A stretch of 9,833 nucleotides of DNA from an uncultured Corynebacterium sp. (GTDB taxonomy: Bacteria; Actinomycetota; Actinomycetes; Mycobacteriales; Mycobacteriaceae): positions 1 through 9,833 of the forward strand of contig NZ_CALLDG010000067.1 in the NCBI RefSeq assembly GCF_937999985.1. Reading direction: 5' to 3'. Shown here in pieces: positions 5,964 to 9,833 of this stretch. The notes under the pieces are model-generated. The model was not told the origin of the DNA. It did no database searches and worked only from the letters and a program-made list of their open reading frames with translations. Within the stretch, counting starts at the first letter, position 1; every line of letters starts with the position of its first letter. A program made the position numbers and the translations under genes.

Positions 5964-6229
5964 CAGACCAGCAGCTTTCCGAGGTGCCAGGCAATCAGCA
6001 GAATCGTTCCCGCGAACGCGATAGCGGCCAGCGACGCGGCGATCATGTCAAACAAGCTCACGCGCTGCTCATCGTCAAGCTCGTAGGGCACAGCGTCATC
6101 GGTGTAGTCATCATCCTCATCAAGCCACTCGTCAATCCCACTGATCAGGCGACGCTGCGCCCCCTGGACCGTCGGATGTGACGGCGGGATAATACGATTC
6201 GTGATTGGTGTTTCATCGTGGCGACTCAT
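5963..6229 (-). CDS. Small single-span membrane protein (88 aa)
   Basis: The protein has a soluble N-terminal part with a very acidic stretch (WLDEDDDYTDDAVPYELDDEQ, about residues 35-55) and a single hydrophobic helix near the C-terminus (about 62-83, AASLAAIAFAGTILLIAW) with a Lys after it. The ATG at 6229 overlaps the excisionase-like stop as ATGA, and the stop overlaps the next, even smaller membrane gene. The pair therefore looks like a two-gene membrane unit in the early operon, possibly an exclusion or host-takeover function, but I do not recognise the family. Topology cannot be fixed from sequence alone. Confidence 0.82.
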   Translation of the reverse strand: MSRHDETPITNRIIPPSHPTVQGAQRRLISGIDEWLDEDDDYTDDAVPYELDDEQRVSLFDMIAASLAAIAFAGTILLIAWHLGKLLV

Positions 6230-6456
6230 GCGGCAACCTCCGGGAAAGAATCAAGCAACTGACGGTAGTTAATGAGGTAGCGTCCGCCCCTCACGGTCTG
6301 TGTGGCTGGCAGCTTCTCGGATGCGCACCACTGCCACACGGTTTGACGGTTCCGCCCGCTGAGTGCGGCGAACTCGTCGATGGTGAGCATTCGTTTACGC
6401 TCGCCCAGGACGGCTTCAATGTCGTCCATCAGGTCGCGGTATCTGTTACGATTCAT
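6226..6456 (-). CDS. Excisionase-like HTH DNA-binding protein (76 aa), first gene of the early operon
   Basis: The ATG at 6456 follows AAAGGGGAAACACCC, and this start gives MNRNRYRDLMDDIEAVL. A winged-helix/MerR-like HTH follows: MLTIDEFAALSGRNRQTVWQ, then WCASEKLPATQTV and GGRYLINYRQLLDSF, the pattern seen in excisionases and Cox-type proteins. It may act in excision or as a regulator of the switch. Excisionase itself is not proved, because no integrase gene or confirmed attachment site is in the window. It is followed by an ATGA overlap. The promoter for the operon should lie between 6457 and about 6600 or further right; I could not pick one with confidence. Confidence 0.88.
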   Translation of the reverse strand: MNRNRYRDLMDDIEAVLGERKRMLTIDEFAALSGRNRQTVWQWCASEKLPATQTVRGGRYLINYRQLLDSFPEVAA

Positions 6457-6488
6457 GGGTGTTTCCCCTTTCAGGTAAGGCAACACGA

Positions 6489-6548
6489 AGCCCCCTTTTT
6501 TTTTCCTTTATCTCGCGGTAGGTGAAAAAGAGGGGGCTGTTTGTTTGG
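6489..6548. terminator. Terminator-like inverted repeat with A/T-rich arms
   Basis: AGCCCCC plus nine T (6489-6504) faces AAAAAG/AGGGGGCT (6525-6538) across a ~20-base loop, giving a long stem with at most one mismatch. The plus strand continues GTTTGTTTGG, a modest U-tract; the minus strand does not. It lies in the leader of the minus-strand early operon, so it may stop incoming transcription in either direction or be a terminator that the phage overrides. Confidence 0.45.
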
Positions 6549-6553
6549 TTGGT

Positions 6554-6559
6554 TAAGAT
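6554..6559 (+). promoter_or_regulatory. Candidate -10 box of a leaderless plus-strand gene
   Basis: TAAGAT ends eight bases before the ATG at 6567, so transcription would begin at or next to the start codon, giving a leaderless mRNA as is common in actinobacteria. No clear ribosome site is present, which fits. A -35 match is poor. Confidence 0.4.
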
Positions 6560-6566
6560 TCTGGGT

Positions 6567-6662
6567 ATGGCAAATCCAGCGCAGCTTCTACTCGACGTGT
6601 TCAATAAATGGAATGATGGTTCCACTTCAGCAAGGCTCAGTCGAGGACTGATGATGAACTGA
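6567..6662 (+). pseudogene. N-terminal fragment of the frameshifted gene that continues at 6671-7237
   Basis: From ATG 6567 the frame reads MANPAQLLLDVFNKWNDGST and then goes to a TGA at 6660-6662. The neighbouring frame is open from 6617 and reads SKAQSRTDDELTEH directly into the ATG at 6671. The two pieces join naturally near 6630 (GCAAGG) if one base is restored. So the true gene probably spans 6567-7237 and carries a one-base deletion or a sequencing error. Confidence 0.6.
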
Positions 6663-6670
6663 CTGAACAC

Positions 6671-7237
6671 ATGCGGGCAGCTCGGCTCATCGAACAGATC
6701 GGTGAACTGTTAGATCGTCTGGACTCAACAGGTGGACAGACCGAGGTGTATCGCCGATATCTTCCAGAATGGCGAAGGATTCTCTTTTGCTATCCAAAAA
6801 GCTGGGGAACTGTGGGAAGCGGTGATATCCCCCAGACACCACGGGACCATCTCAGCACATTGGCATTCATGCTGCGCGACTTAATTCCCGCACCACAAGC
6901 CGAAAAAGTAGAGAACCTCCGATCGTATCTTGAAGTCATCATTGAGGAACTGACGCAGGATGGTTCGCTACCAGCGAGTGTTAAAGATTCCGCGTTCACC
7001 GTCATTAACCACATGCGGTGCTGTATCGACGATTTAGAAGTGCTTGGCGATTTCGCATTTGAGCAATCCTATGAACGTTTGCTCGGCGCTCTAGCTATCA
7101 TCTCCTTGAAGAGTGACGATAAGTCCAGGTGGAAGCGTGTATTCGATAACTTCGTATACCCGTATGCTGTGAATAACCTTCCGTCATTAAGCTCGGCGGG
7201 CAACACTATTAGGGAACTGTTCGCCCCTGGGGCTTAA
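6671..7237 (+). CDS. Hypothetical actinobacterial phage protein, body of a probably frameshifted gene
   Basis: The 188-aa reading starting MRAARLIEQIGELLDRLDS is soluble and mostly helical, with conserved-looking aromatic segments (YRRYLPEWRRILFCYPKSW, HLSTLAFMLRDLIP, RWKRVFDNFVYPYAVNNL). The ATG at 6671 has no ribosome site, and the coding-like frame extends upstream to 6617 in the same frame. This supports an original start at 6567 in another frame. From memory, similar proteins of unknown function occur in actinobacterial genomes and prophages, but I cannot confirm the family. It stands alone on the plus strand next to a lysogeny region, so a lysogen-expressed (moron or immunity/defence-type) role is possible. 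It ends tail to tail with the 55-aa minus gene. Confidence 0.75.
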   Translation: MRAARLIEQIGELLDRLDSTGGQTEVYRRYLPEWRRILFCYPKSWGTVGSGDIPQTPRDHLSTLAFMLRDLIPAPQAEKVENLRSYLEVIIEELTQDGSLPASVKDSAFTVINHMRCCIDDLEVLGDFAFEQSYERLLGALAIISLKSDDKSRWKRVFDNFVYPYAVNNLPSLSSAGNTIRELFAPGA

Positions 7238-7401
7238 ACGGGAGGCCTGCAAGTACCTTGCTCTACAGTCTGAGTAAGGGCTTGATCTATCACTTGGCCA
7301 GATGGATGCCCTTCCAGGACTCTCTGTTTAATGCGTTGCAGCACCTCATGAACAATGAGGCATTCCCTAGTAGTGAGATTTCCTGGGATCAGCGTTGTCA
7401 A
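7234..7401 (-). CDS. Small convergent protein (55 aa), TTG start
   Basis: AGAGGAGGAA precedes two consecutive TTG codons (7404 and 7401); the second has the better spacing and gives TTLIPGNLTTRECLIVHEVL after the start. The product is soluble, with a predicted helix (ECLIVHEVLQRIKQRVLEG) and a short polar end. Its TAA overlaps the TAA of the plus-strand gene within TTAA, so the two genes converge. The strong ribosome site and natural-looking protein support it; the TTG start and small size keep confidence moderate. I do not recognise the family. Confidence 0.5.
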   Translation of the reverse strand: MTTLIPGNLTTRECLIVHEVLQRIKQRVLEGHPSGQVIDQALTQTVEQGTCRPPV

Positions 7402-7441
7402 CAATTCCTCCTCTCGTGATTTCGGCGTGTGGGTGGTGAAA

Positions 7442-7540
7442 AGGGGTGCGCAGCGCGCAGGGCAGTCAGAAAGGCGAATCTGCCCGTAGGAGCTTGCTTA
7501 GCCGGGAAAGCAGGTCGGCACCGGCATTTAACGCACCCCT
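7442..7540 (-). ncRNA. Candidate structured RNA domain
   Basis: AGGGGTGCG (7442-7450) is exactly complementary to CGCACCCCT (7532-7540). Inside are further stems: GGGCAG/CTGCCC (7460-7465 with 7480-7485) and GCCGG/CCGGC (7501-7505 with 7521-7525). On the minus strand the outer stem is followed by TTTTC. Nested stems in a gene-free stretch suggest an RNA, but no known family is recognised and the strand is a guess. Confidence 0.3.
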
Positions 7541-7542
7541 AG

Positions 7543-7571
7543 TGCCCACAGCGGGAGTCGAACCCGCCTGC
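7543..7571 (-). other. Isolated tRNA T-arm and acceptor 3' half; possible attachment-site core
   Basis: On the minus strand GCGGG-TTCGACT-CCCGC forms a perfect five-pair T-stem with the canonical seven-base loop, followed by TGTGGGCAC, like the 3' acceptor strand of an Arg-type tRNA. No upstream GCCCACA partner, D-arm or anticodon arm is found, so it is not a complete tRNA. Phages that integrate into tRNA genes carry just such a 3' piece at attP. No integrase is nearby in this window, so a tRNA-mimic element of a structured RNA is an alternative. Confidence 0.5.
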
Positions 7572-7785
7572 ACGTCACACAACACGCGCCAAAAAGCTGG
7601 CGTGGCCGGTGATCGCGTGCAAAAACCAATATGAGCCTGGGGATTTGTATTCGCGCTCGTCTGTTACCTCACCGGTCGGCGCAACCCGAACCAGTGGTGT
7701 AGAGCAGGGCATACGGAATCATGGCGCGTCTAAGAACCGGCGCTCACCCGCATGTCATCCCGCCCCGTAATAGGACGGCGCTATG

Positions 7786-7810
7786 CACTATTCAGTTCTC
7801 AAAAAACACG
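7786..7810 (-). promoter_or_regulatory. rRNA-leader-like antitermination block (boxA region)
   Basis: The minus strand reads TTTGAGAACTGAATAGTG, one base different from TTTGAGAACTCAATAGTG, which I recall as the conserved block of mycobacterial and other actinobacterial rrn leaders around boxA. It is preceded by CGTGTTT as in those leaders. There is no ribosomal gene here. It suggests Nus-factor-dependent antitermination of a phage transcript running leftward. Confidence 0.5.
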
Positions 7811-7827
7811 GGACTAAAGACCCTTGT

Positions 7828-7871
7828 GCCCTGCCCAGGAATTGCACCATGGGGGTAGGTCTACCCAGGGC
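7828..7871 (-). repeat. Nested inverted repeats upstream of the rRNA-leader-like block
   Basis: GCCCTG (7828-7833) pairs with CAGGGC (7866-7871). Between them GGGTAG/CTACCC (7853-7858 with 7861-7866) is a near-perfect palindrome that competes for one base, and CCCA/TGGG brackets another small hairpin. On the minus strand this precedes the rRNA-like block, where rrn leaders also carry a hairpin. Confidence 0.45.
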
Positions 7872-7877
7872 GCGAAA

Positions 7878-7890
7878 CGTCACAGTGACG
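7878..7890. promoter_or_regulatory. Perfect 13-bp palindrome, possible operator
   Basis: CGTCACAGTGACG is an exact inverted repeat around one central base, just downstream of the antirepressor gene. The one-base centre is too tight for an RNA hairpin, so binding of a dimeric regulator is the more natural reading. No protein can be assigned. Confidence 0.4.
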
Positions 7891-7936
7891 CTCCGTCAGC
7901 TCGTCCAGGCTTCCCCTCCCAGACGAACCAGATCAG

Positions 7937-8419
7937 TTAGGCAGCAAACCGCCCATCCAGGAACCGGGAAACGAAATACTGTTGCCCCTTCCCTGTCACC
8001 TTCGGAGTCTTTGAAATTGAGGTATGCCCGTCCGAATGCACCACCGTGGTTTCCTTAATCCGGAACAGCCCCATCTCCATCGCCCGCTGCTCGGTCAGGT
8101 ATGCGCCATGCTTGCGGATTGTGGGCAAAACTTCGTGAGTAACCCACCGCGAAAAGCGGCGCGCTTCAGGCTTATCGCTACGGAGCACCACCTCATATAA
8201 AGCGGACTCATTAACGGTGACCATGTTCCGGACTTGGCGCTCAGACCTGACATCTGTTCGACAGATGTCAGCTTTGTCTAGCCGACCAACGAGAACACCG
8301 ATGTTCTTAATGCCCAGTGCTTTAGCTACGTCATTAAGGACGAACATGGGGTTCTCTTCGGTTCCGAGCACTCGCACGGCATGACCGTGAAAGTCGAAAT
8401 TCTGTTGCTGCAGTTCCAT
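7937..8419 (-). CDS. Shortened Bro-N/KilAC-type phage antirepressor (160 aa)
   Basis: The start ATG at 8419 follows AAGGAAAGAATACCAA and gives MELQQQNFDFHGHAVRVLGT; the frame extends upstream without a ribosome site. Residues 8-105 form a Bro-N domain (FVLNDVAKALGIKN, LYEVVLRSDKPEARRFSRWV, VLPTIRKHGAYL). Residues 112-155 (RAMEMGLFRIKETTVV...KTPKVTGKGQQYFVSRFL) are the last part of a KilAC/ANT domain. Family members are usually about 250 aa, and most of the KilAC domain is missing at the join near residues 108-112. It probably binds DNA or the phage repressor to push the phage out of lysogeny, though the deletion may alter that. It is transcribed away from the small plus gene at 8519. Confidence 0.93.
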   Translation of the reverse strand: MELQQQNFDFHGHAVRVLGTEENPMFVLNDVAKALGIKNIGVLVGRLDKADICRTDVRSERQVRNMVTVNESALYEVVLRSDKPEARRFSRWVTHEVLPTIRKHGAYLTEQRAMEMGLFRIKETTVVHSDGHTSISKTPKVTGKGQQYFVSRFLDGRFAA

Positions 8420-8447
8420 TTGGTATTCTTTCCTTAGTTTTCCTTTT

Positions 8448-8467
8448 GCCCCTGTTCCCGCAGGGGC
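8448..8467. repeat. Seven-base-pair hairpin between the antirepressor and the 8519 gene
   Basis: GCCCCTG (8448-8454) and CAGGGGC (8461-8467) pair around a six-base loop. The plus strand then reads TTCTCTT, a weak U-tract. It lies in the antirepressor leader on the minus strand, so it may regulate that mRNA or stop plus-strand readthrough. Confidence 0.4.
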
Positions 8468-8481
8468 TTCTCTTATGCGGA

Positions 8482-8498
8482 GTATCCTTTTCGTATCC
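8482..8498. repeat. Two GTATCC direct repeats one helical turn apart
   Basis: GTATCC occurs at 8482-8487 and 8493-8498, an 11-base period, in the divergent region between the antirepressor and the small plus gene. Such phasing fits regulator half-sites, but two short copies may be chance. Confidence 0.25.
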
Positions 8499-8518
8499 AA
8501 CGGAAAGGAGGTGAAAAG

Positions 8519-8749
8519 ATGACTTGGTTCTTGAACGCGAACCTCGGTAACCAGTCGGTCACTTGGGCTCTGCAGGACGGTGTTGATGTGAATGATGTCC
8601 AGAAATCCATTGCCGAAGCTGCACCAGGCACTTTCGTAGAAATCCCCGTGCGCCTGTTAGACCAGTTGAAAACAACGACCGTGCACTTCGATCCGAGCAA
8701 GTGGGGTGCATGGATGATTCATGAGAGCAGTCAGGAGGAAGTTCTTTAG
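8519..8749 (+). CDS. Small hypothetical protein between antirepressor and Cro-like genes (76 aa)
   Basis: The ATG at 8519 follows AAAGGAGGTGAAAAG, one of the best ribosome sites in the window. The product starts MTWFLNANLGNQSVTWALQD and appears mixed alpha/beta, with an acidic helix (VDVNDVQKSIAEAAPG), a strand-like TFVEIPVRLLD and the end KWGAWMIHESSQEEVL. No catalytic motif, HTH or membrane segment is seen and the family is not recognised. Standing alone on the plus strand inside the switch region suggests a lysogeny-associated function, but that is context only. A terminator-like hairpin lies 97 bases beyond the stop. Confidence 0.85.
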   Translation: MTWFLNANLGNQSVTWALQDGVDVNDVQKSIAEAAPGTFVEIPVRLLDQLKTTTVHFDPSKWGAWMIHESSQEEVL

Positions 8750-8939
8750 CCCTGCTCGCTCGAGCCGCTGTCGCTACTGAATCTCTTGCGGTCATTGCTT
8801 TGTCCATGCTTCGCTTTGCCGATACTGTGACCGAGTTTTTTGATGCTCCTGGCGTTGTGGCGCCGGGGGTTTCCTTATTGATAGACACTGCGGTAACTCC
8901 ATTCCGTTTTCACTTTTTCTCCTTATGCGGGGCTCTTAC
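8750..8939 (+). other. Stretch without a firm gene; a start-less coding-like plus frame
   Basis: From 8725 the plus strand is open in one frame with G-rich first codon positions and a natural-looking peptide (LALLARAAVATESLAVIALS, then MLRFADTVTEFFD), but no ATG or GTG lies near the CAGGAGGAA at 8732-8740. The frame runs into the Cro-like gene on the other strand. On the minus strand a GTG at 8888 also opens a frame, and AAGGAGAAAAAGTG nearby starts only a 12-codon frame. It may be decayed gene remains. Confidence 0.35.
8846..8880 (+). terminator. Candidate rho-independent terminator after the 8519 gene
   Basis: CTCCTGGCG (8846-8854) pairs with CGCCGGGGG (8861-8869) over nine positions, two of them G-U, around a six-base loop, followed by TTTCCTTATT. 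The direction fits the end of the plus-strand transcript from 8519. On the minus strand the stem has no U-run after it. Confidence 0.55.
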
Positions 8940-9170
8940 TTATGCCGCTTGCAGGTCATCCTCTGAAAGAGCGATAAGCACCTTTTCTGGCCGGGCTCCC
9001 ATGAATGCCAGCGCGTCCAGAATTTGCGGTGTTGGCTTGCGGGTCTTGAGAGCCTTGTTCCATGTGTTCCGGGAAACTCCTGTGTATGCAGCTAGGTCTA
9101 CTGCCGATGCCAGTCGATTGACACGCTTTACACGTTCAAGTTCATCAAGACTGATAAGGAATGTTGTCAC
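8940..9170 (-). CDS. Cro-like HTH regulator (76 aa)
   Basis: The start GTG at 9170 follows AGAGGTTAAACA. After an N-terminal basic helix (ELERVKRVNRLASAV) comes an XRE-type helix-turn-helix (about residues 22-41: VDLAAYTGVSRNTWNKALK), then PTPQILDALAFMGARPEKVL, typical of a small XRE regulator without a sensor domain. It is transcribed away from the longer HTH gene at 9322 from the promoter region 9203-9230. This is the classic Cro/repressor geometry of temperate phages, so it likely represses the repressor gene or both promoters. It could instead be an Xis-type protein, but the position favours Cro. Confidence 0.9.
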   Translation of the reverse strand: MTTFLISLDELERVKRVNRLASAVDLAAYTGVSRNTWNKALKTRKPTPQILDALAFMGARPEKVLIALSEDDLQAA

Positions 9171-9192
9171 TGTTTAACCTCTTTCTTGGTGA

Positions 9193-9295
9193 CTGACAAA
9201 AGAATATGTCATGCGGCGCCAATCTGACAAGGATGGAATTACAGCGGGGGCACCCGAGTTGGCATTACCCCTGATTAACCCCCACTTGCTGACAA
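9193..9295. promoter_or_regulatory. Three CTGACAA direct repeats, candidate operators of the switch
   Basis: CTGACAA occurs at 9193-9199, 9224-9230 and 9289-9295 in the 151-base divergent region. The middle copy coincides with the -35 box of the leftward promoter, the right copy overlaps the -35 of the rightward one, and the left copy lies near the leftward start point. The spacing (31 and 65 bases) is close to 3 and 6 helical turns. Binding by the Cro-like or repressor protein is inferred. Confidence 0.6.
9203..9230 (-). promoter_or_regulatory. Leftward promoter of the Cro-like gene
   Basis: On the minus strand TTGTCA (9230-9225) and CATATT (9208-9203) are 16 bases apart, with TG one base before the -10 box. 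Transcription would begin near 9197 and give a short leader before GTG 9170. Confidence 0.5.
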
Positions 9296-9314
9296 CTTTT
9301 GTGGTCACTAGTAT
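9286..9314 (+). promoter_or_regulatory. Rightward promoter of the repressor gene, leaderless
   Basis: TTGCTG (9286-9291) and TAGTAT (9309-9314) are exactly 17 bases apart. The expected start point, about seven bases after TAGTAT, is at the ATG at 9322, so the repressor mRNA would be leaderless. No ribosome site precedes either ATG (9313 or 9322), in agreement. Confidence 0.6.
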
Positions 9315-9321
9315 GGATTAC

Positions 9322-9828
9322 ATGACCAACGCAGACCGCTACAAAAACTGGTTCTCATCCATGTCTGGAAAGCGCATCACAGCTCAAGACATCGCGGACA
9401 AGCTCAACATCTCCCGCAATGCGACCAACTCCCGCATGGCAAAAGGGCTTACCGCAGACGACATCATCACGATCGCTCGCGGATTTGAGATCAATCCCGT
9501 AATCGCTCTCCAAGAGCTCGGGCACGTAAGCGTCAGTGAAATATTTGACTACCTCGACGATGGCGGGAAGAGTTTGGCGACCGCCACACCAGAAGAGCTT
9601 GTATACCACCTAGCACAGGACATTCTTGGCGCAGATCAGAAACTGGCGCTCGTACAGGAAGTCATGGGTCGATCTAGCCACCCCGTCGACGAGCTGGCAG
9701 CCCGTAGAAAATCAAACACCTCTACCCCCGTTGTCGAGTCTTCTTCATACGATTCAGGCATGCCGGACGATGCGGTAGCCGATAGCTCCCCCGAAGTAGG
9801 AGGAACCCCAGATGACTACGAAACCTAA
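9322..9828 (+). CDS. HTH immunity-repressor-like protein (168 aa)
   Basis: I start it at ATG 9322, where the promoter at 9286-9314 puts the transcript start; ATG 9313 lies inside the -10 box, and still earlier in-frame starts fall upstream of the promoter. The HTH (ITAQDIADKLNISRNATNSR, about residues 19-38) is followed by GLTADDIITIARGFEINPVI and ALQELGHVS, a pattern seen in actinobacterial phage and prophage XRE regulators. The C-terminal ~60 residues (VDELAARRKSNTS...DDYET) are polar and likely disordered, without the Ala-Gly/Ser/Lys signature of a LexA-type self-cleaving domain. It is divergent to the Cro-like gene, so it is the best candidate for the lysogeny repressor. A further gene begins inside its end. 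Confidence 0.87.
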   Translation: MTNADRYKNWFSSMSGKRITAQDIADKLNISRNATNSRMAKGLTADDIITIARGFEINPVIALQELGHVSVSEIFDYLDDGGKSLATATPEELVYHLAQDILGADQKLALVQEVMGRSSHPVDELAARRKSNTSTPVVESSSYDSGMPDDAVADSSPEVGGTPDDYET

Positions 9829-9833
9829 GTCGC
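9812..9833 (+). CDS. Start of the next gene, cut by the right edge
   Basis: TAGGAGGAACCCCAG precedes an ATG at 9812 and the frame reads MTTKPKS before the window ends. It overlaps the repressor end by 17 bases, as expected of a coupled downstream gene. Its product cannot be identified; an integrase or other lysogeny gene would fit the position but is only a guess. Confidence 0.65.

Larger units (their letters stand above)
7402..7936. other. Gene-free stretch with RNA-like structure and repeats
   Basis: No convincing gene lies in these 535 bases: the open frames have no ribosome sites and read through tRNA-like or palindromic DNA. On the minus strand the order is a palindrome (7890-7878), a nested hairpin region (7871-7828), an rRNA-leader-like block (7810-7786), about 200 bases with no clear element, a tRNA T-arm (7571-7543) and a closed stem region (7540-7442). 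This could be a long leader or structured RNA, or an attachment region. Confidence 0.6.

Noticed and set aside
6671..7237. Integrase next to the tRNA-like element
   Set aside because: The protein has no tyrosine- or serine-recombinase motifs (no R...HxxR...Y set and no catalytic N-terminal Ser pattern).
7446..7634. Plus-strand frame containing VPTAGVEPACTSHN
   Set aside because: This peptide is the familiar mistranslation of a tRNA T-arm read in reverse; it has no ribosome site and covers the tRNA-like element.
7543..7640. Complete tRNA or tmRNA on the minus strand
   Set aside because: Only the T-arm and 3' acceptor strand are present. No complementary 5' acceptor, D-arm or anticodon arm was found, and no tmRNA tag frame.
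7783..8058. Plus-strand 91-aa frame
   Set aside because: It has no ribosome site, spans the rRNA-leader-like block and palindromes, and overlaps the end of the antirepressor gene antisense.
8559..8888. Minus-strand frame from GTG 8888
   Set aside because: The first ~50 residues look possible, but it runs antisense through the well-supported gene at 8519 and its C-terminal half is unnatural.

Overview
The window looks like the early control, recombination and replication region of a temperate phage or prophage of a Gram-positive actinobacterium. Corynebacterium or a near relative is my best guess, not a proven host. The basis is the family mix (YqaJ exonuclease, annealing-type protein, SSB, replication initiator, HNH nucleases, Bro-N antirepressor, Cro/repressor pair), moderately GC-rich DNA with strong GGAGG ribosome sites, two apparently leaderless genes, and a sequence resembling actinobacterial rRNA leaders. 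No structural, lysis or integrase gene is visible, and both ends cut through genes.

Left two thirds (1-6456), all on the minus strand and read right to left: one tightly packed early operon. It opens with an excisionase-like HTH protein, two tiny membrane proteins (one only 39 aa), a short coiled-coil protein and a small HTH-like protein. Then follow a YqaJ-type exonuclease, a putative single-strand annealing protein, a helical protein of unknown role, an HNH nuclease, a replication initiator, a possible helicase-loader-like protein and SSB. A second HNH gene interrupts the chain, and a PD-(D/E)XK resolvase-like nuclease and small genes follow. Neighbours mostly overlap by 1-23 bases, so translation is probably coupled. 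The initiator gene carries DNA repeats read in different frames, a good candidate for an internal origin.

Middle (6457-7936): a plus-strand gene that appears frameshifted and probably began as a leaderless gene at 6567; a convergent 55-aa minus-strand gene sharing its stop region; and a gene-free stretch of about 535 bases. That stretch holds, on the minus strand, an rRNA-leader-like antitermination block, several inverted repeats and a perfect tRNA T-arm without a matching 5' half. It may encode a structured RNA or contain an attachment-site core.

Right (7937-9833): the lysis/lysogeny switch. A shortened Bro-N/KilAC antirepressor (minus), a small plus-strand gene with an excellent ribosome site, a Cro-like HTH protein (minus) and a divergent leaderless HTH repressor (plus). 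The switch intergenic region has three CTGACAA repeats placed on the two divergent promoters. A further gene starts at 9812 and runs off the window.
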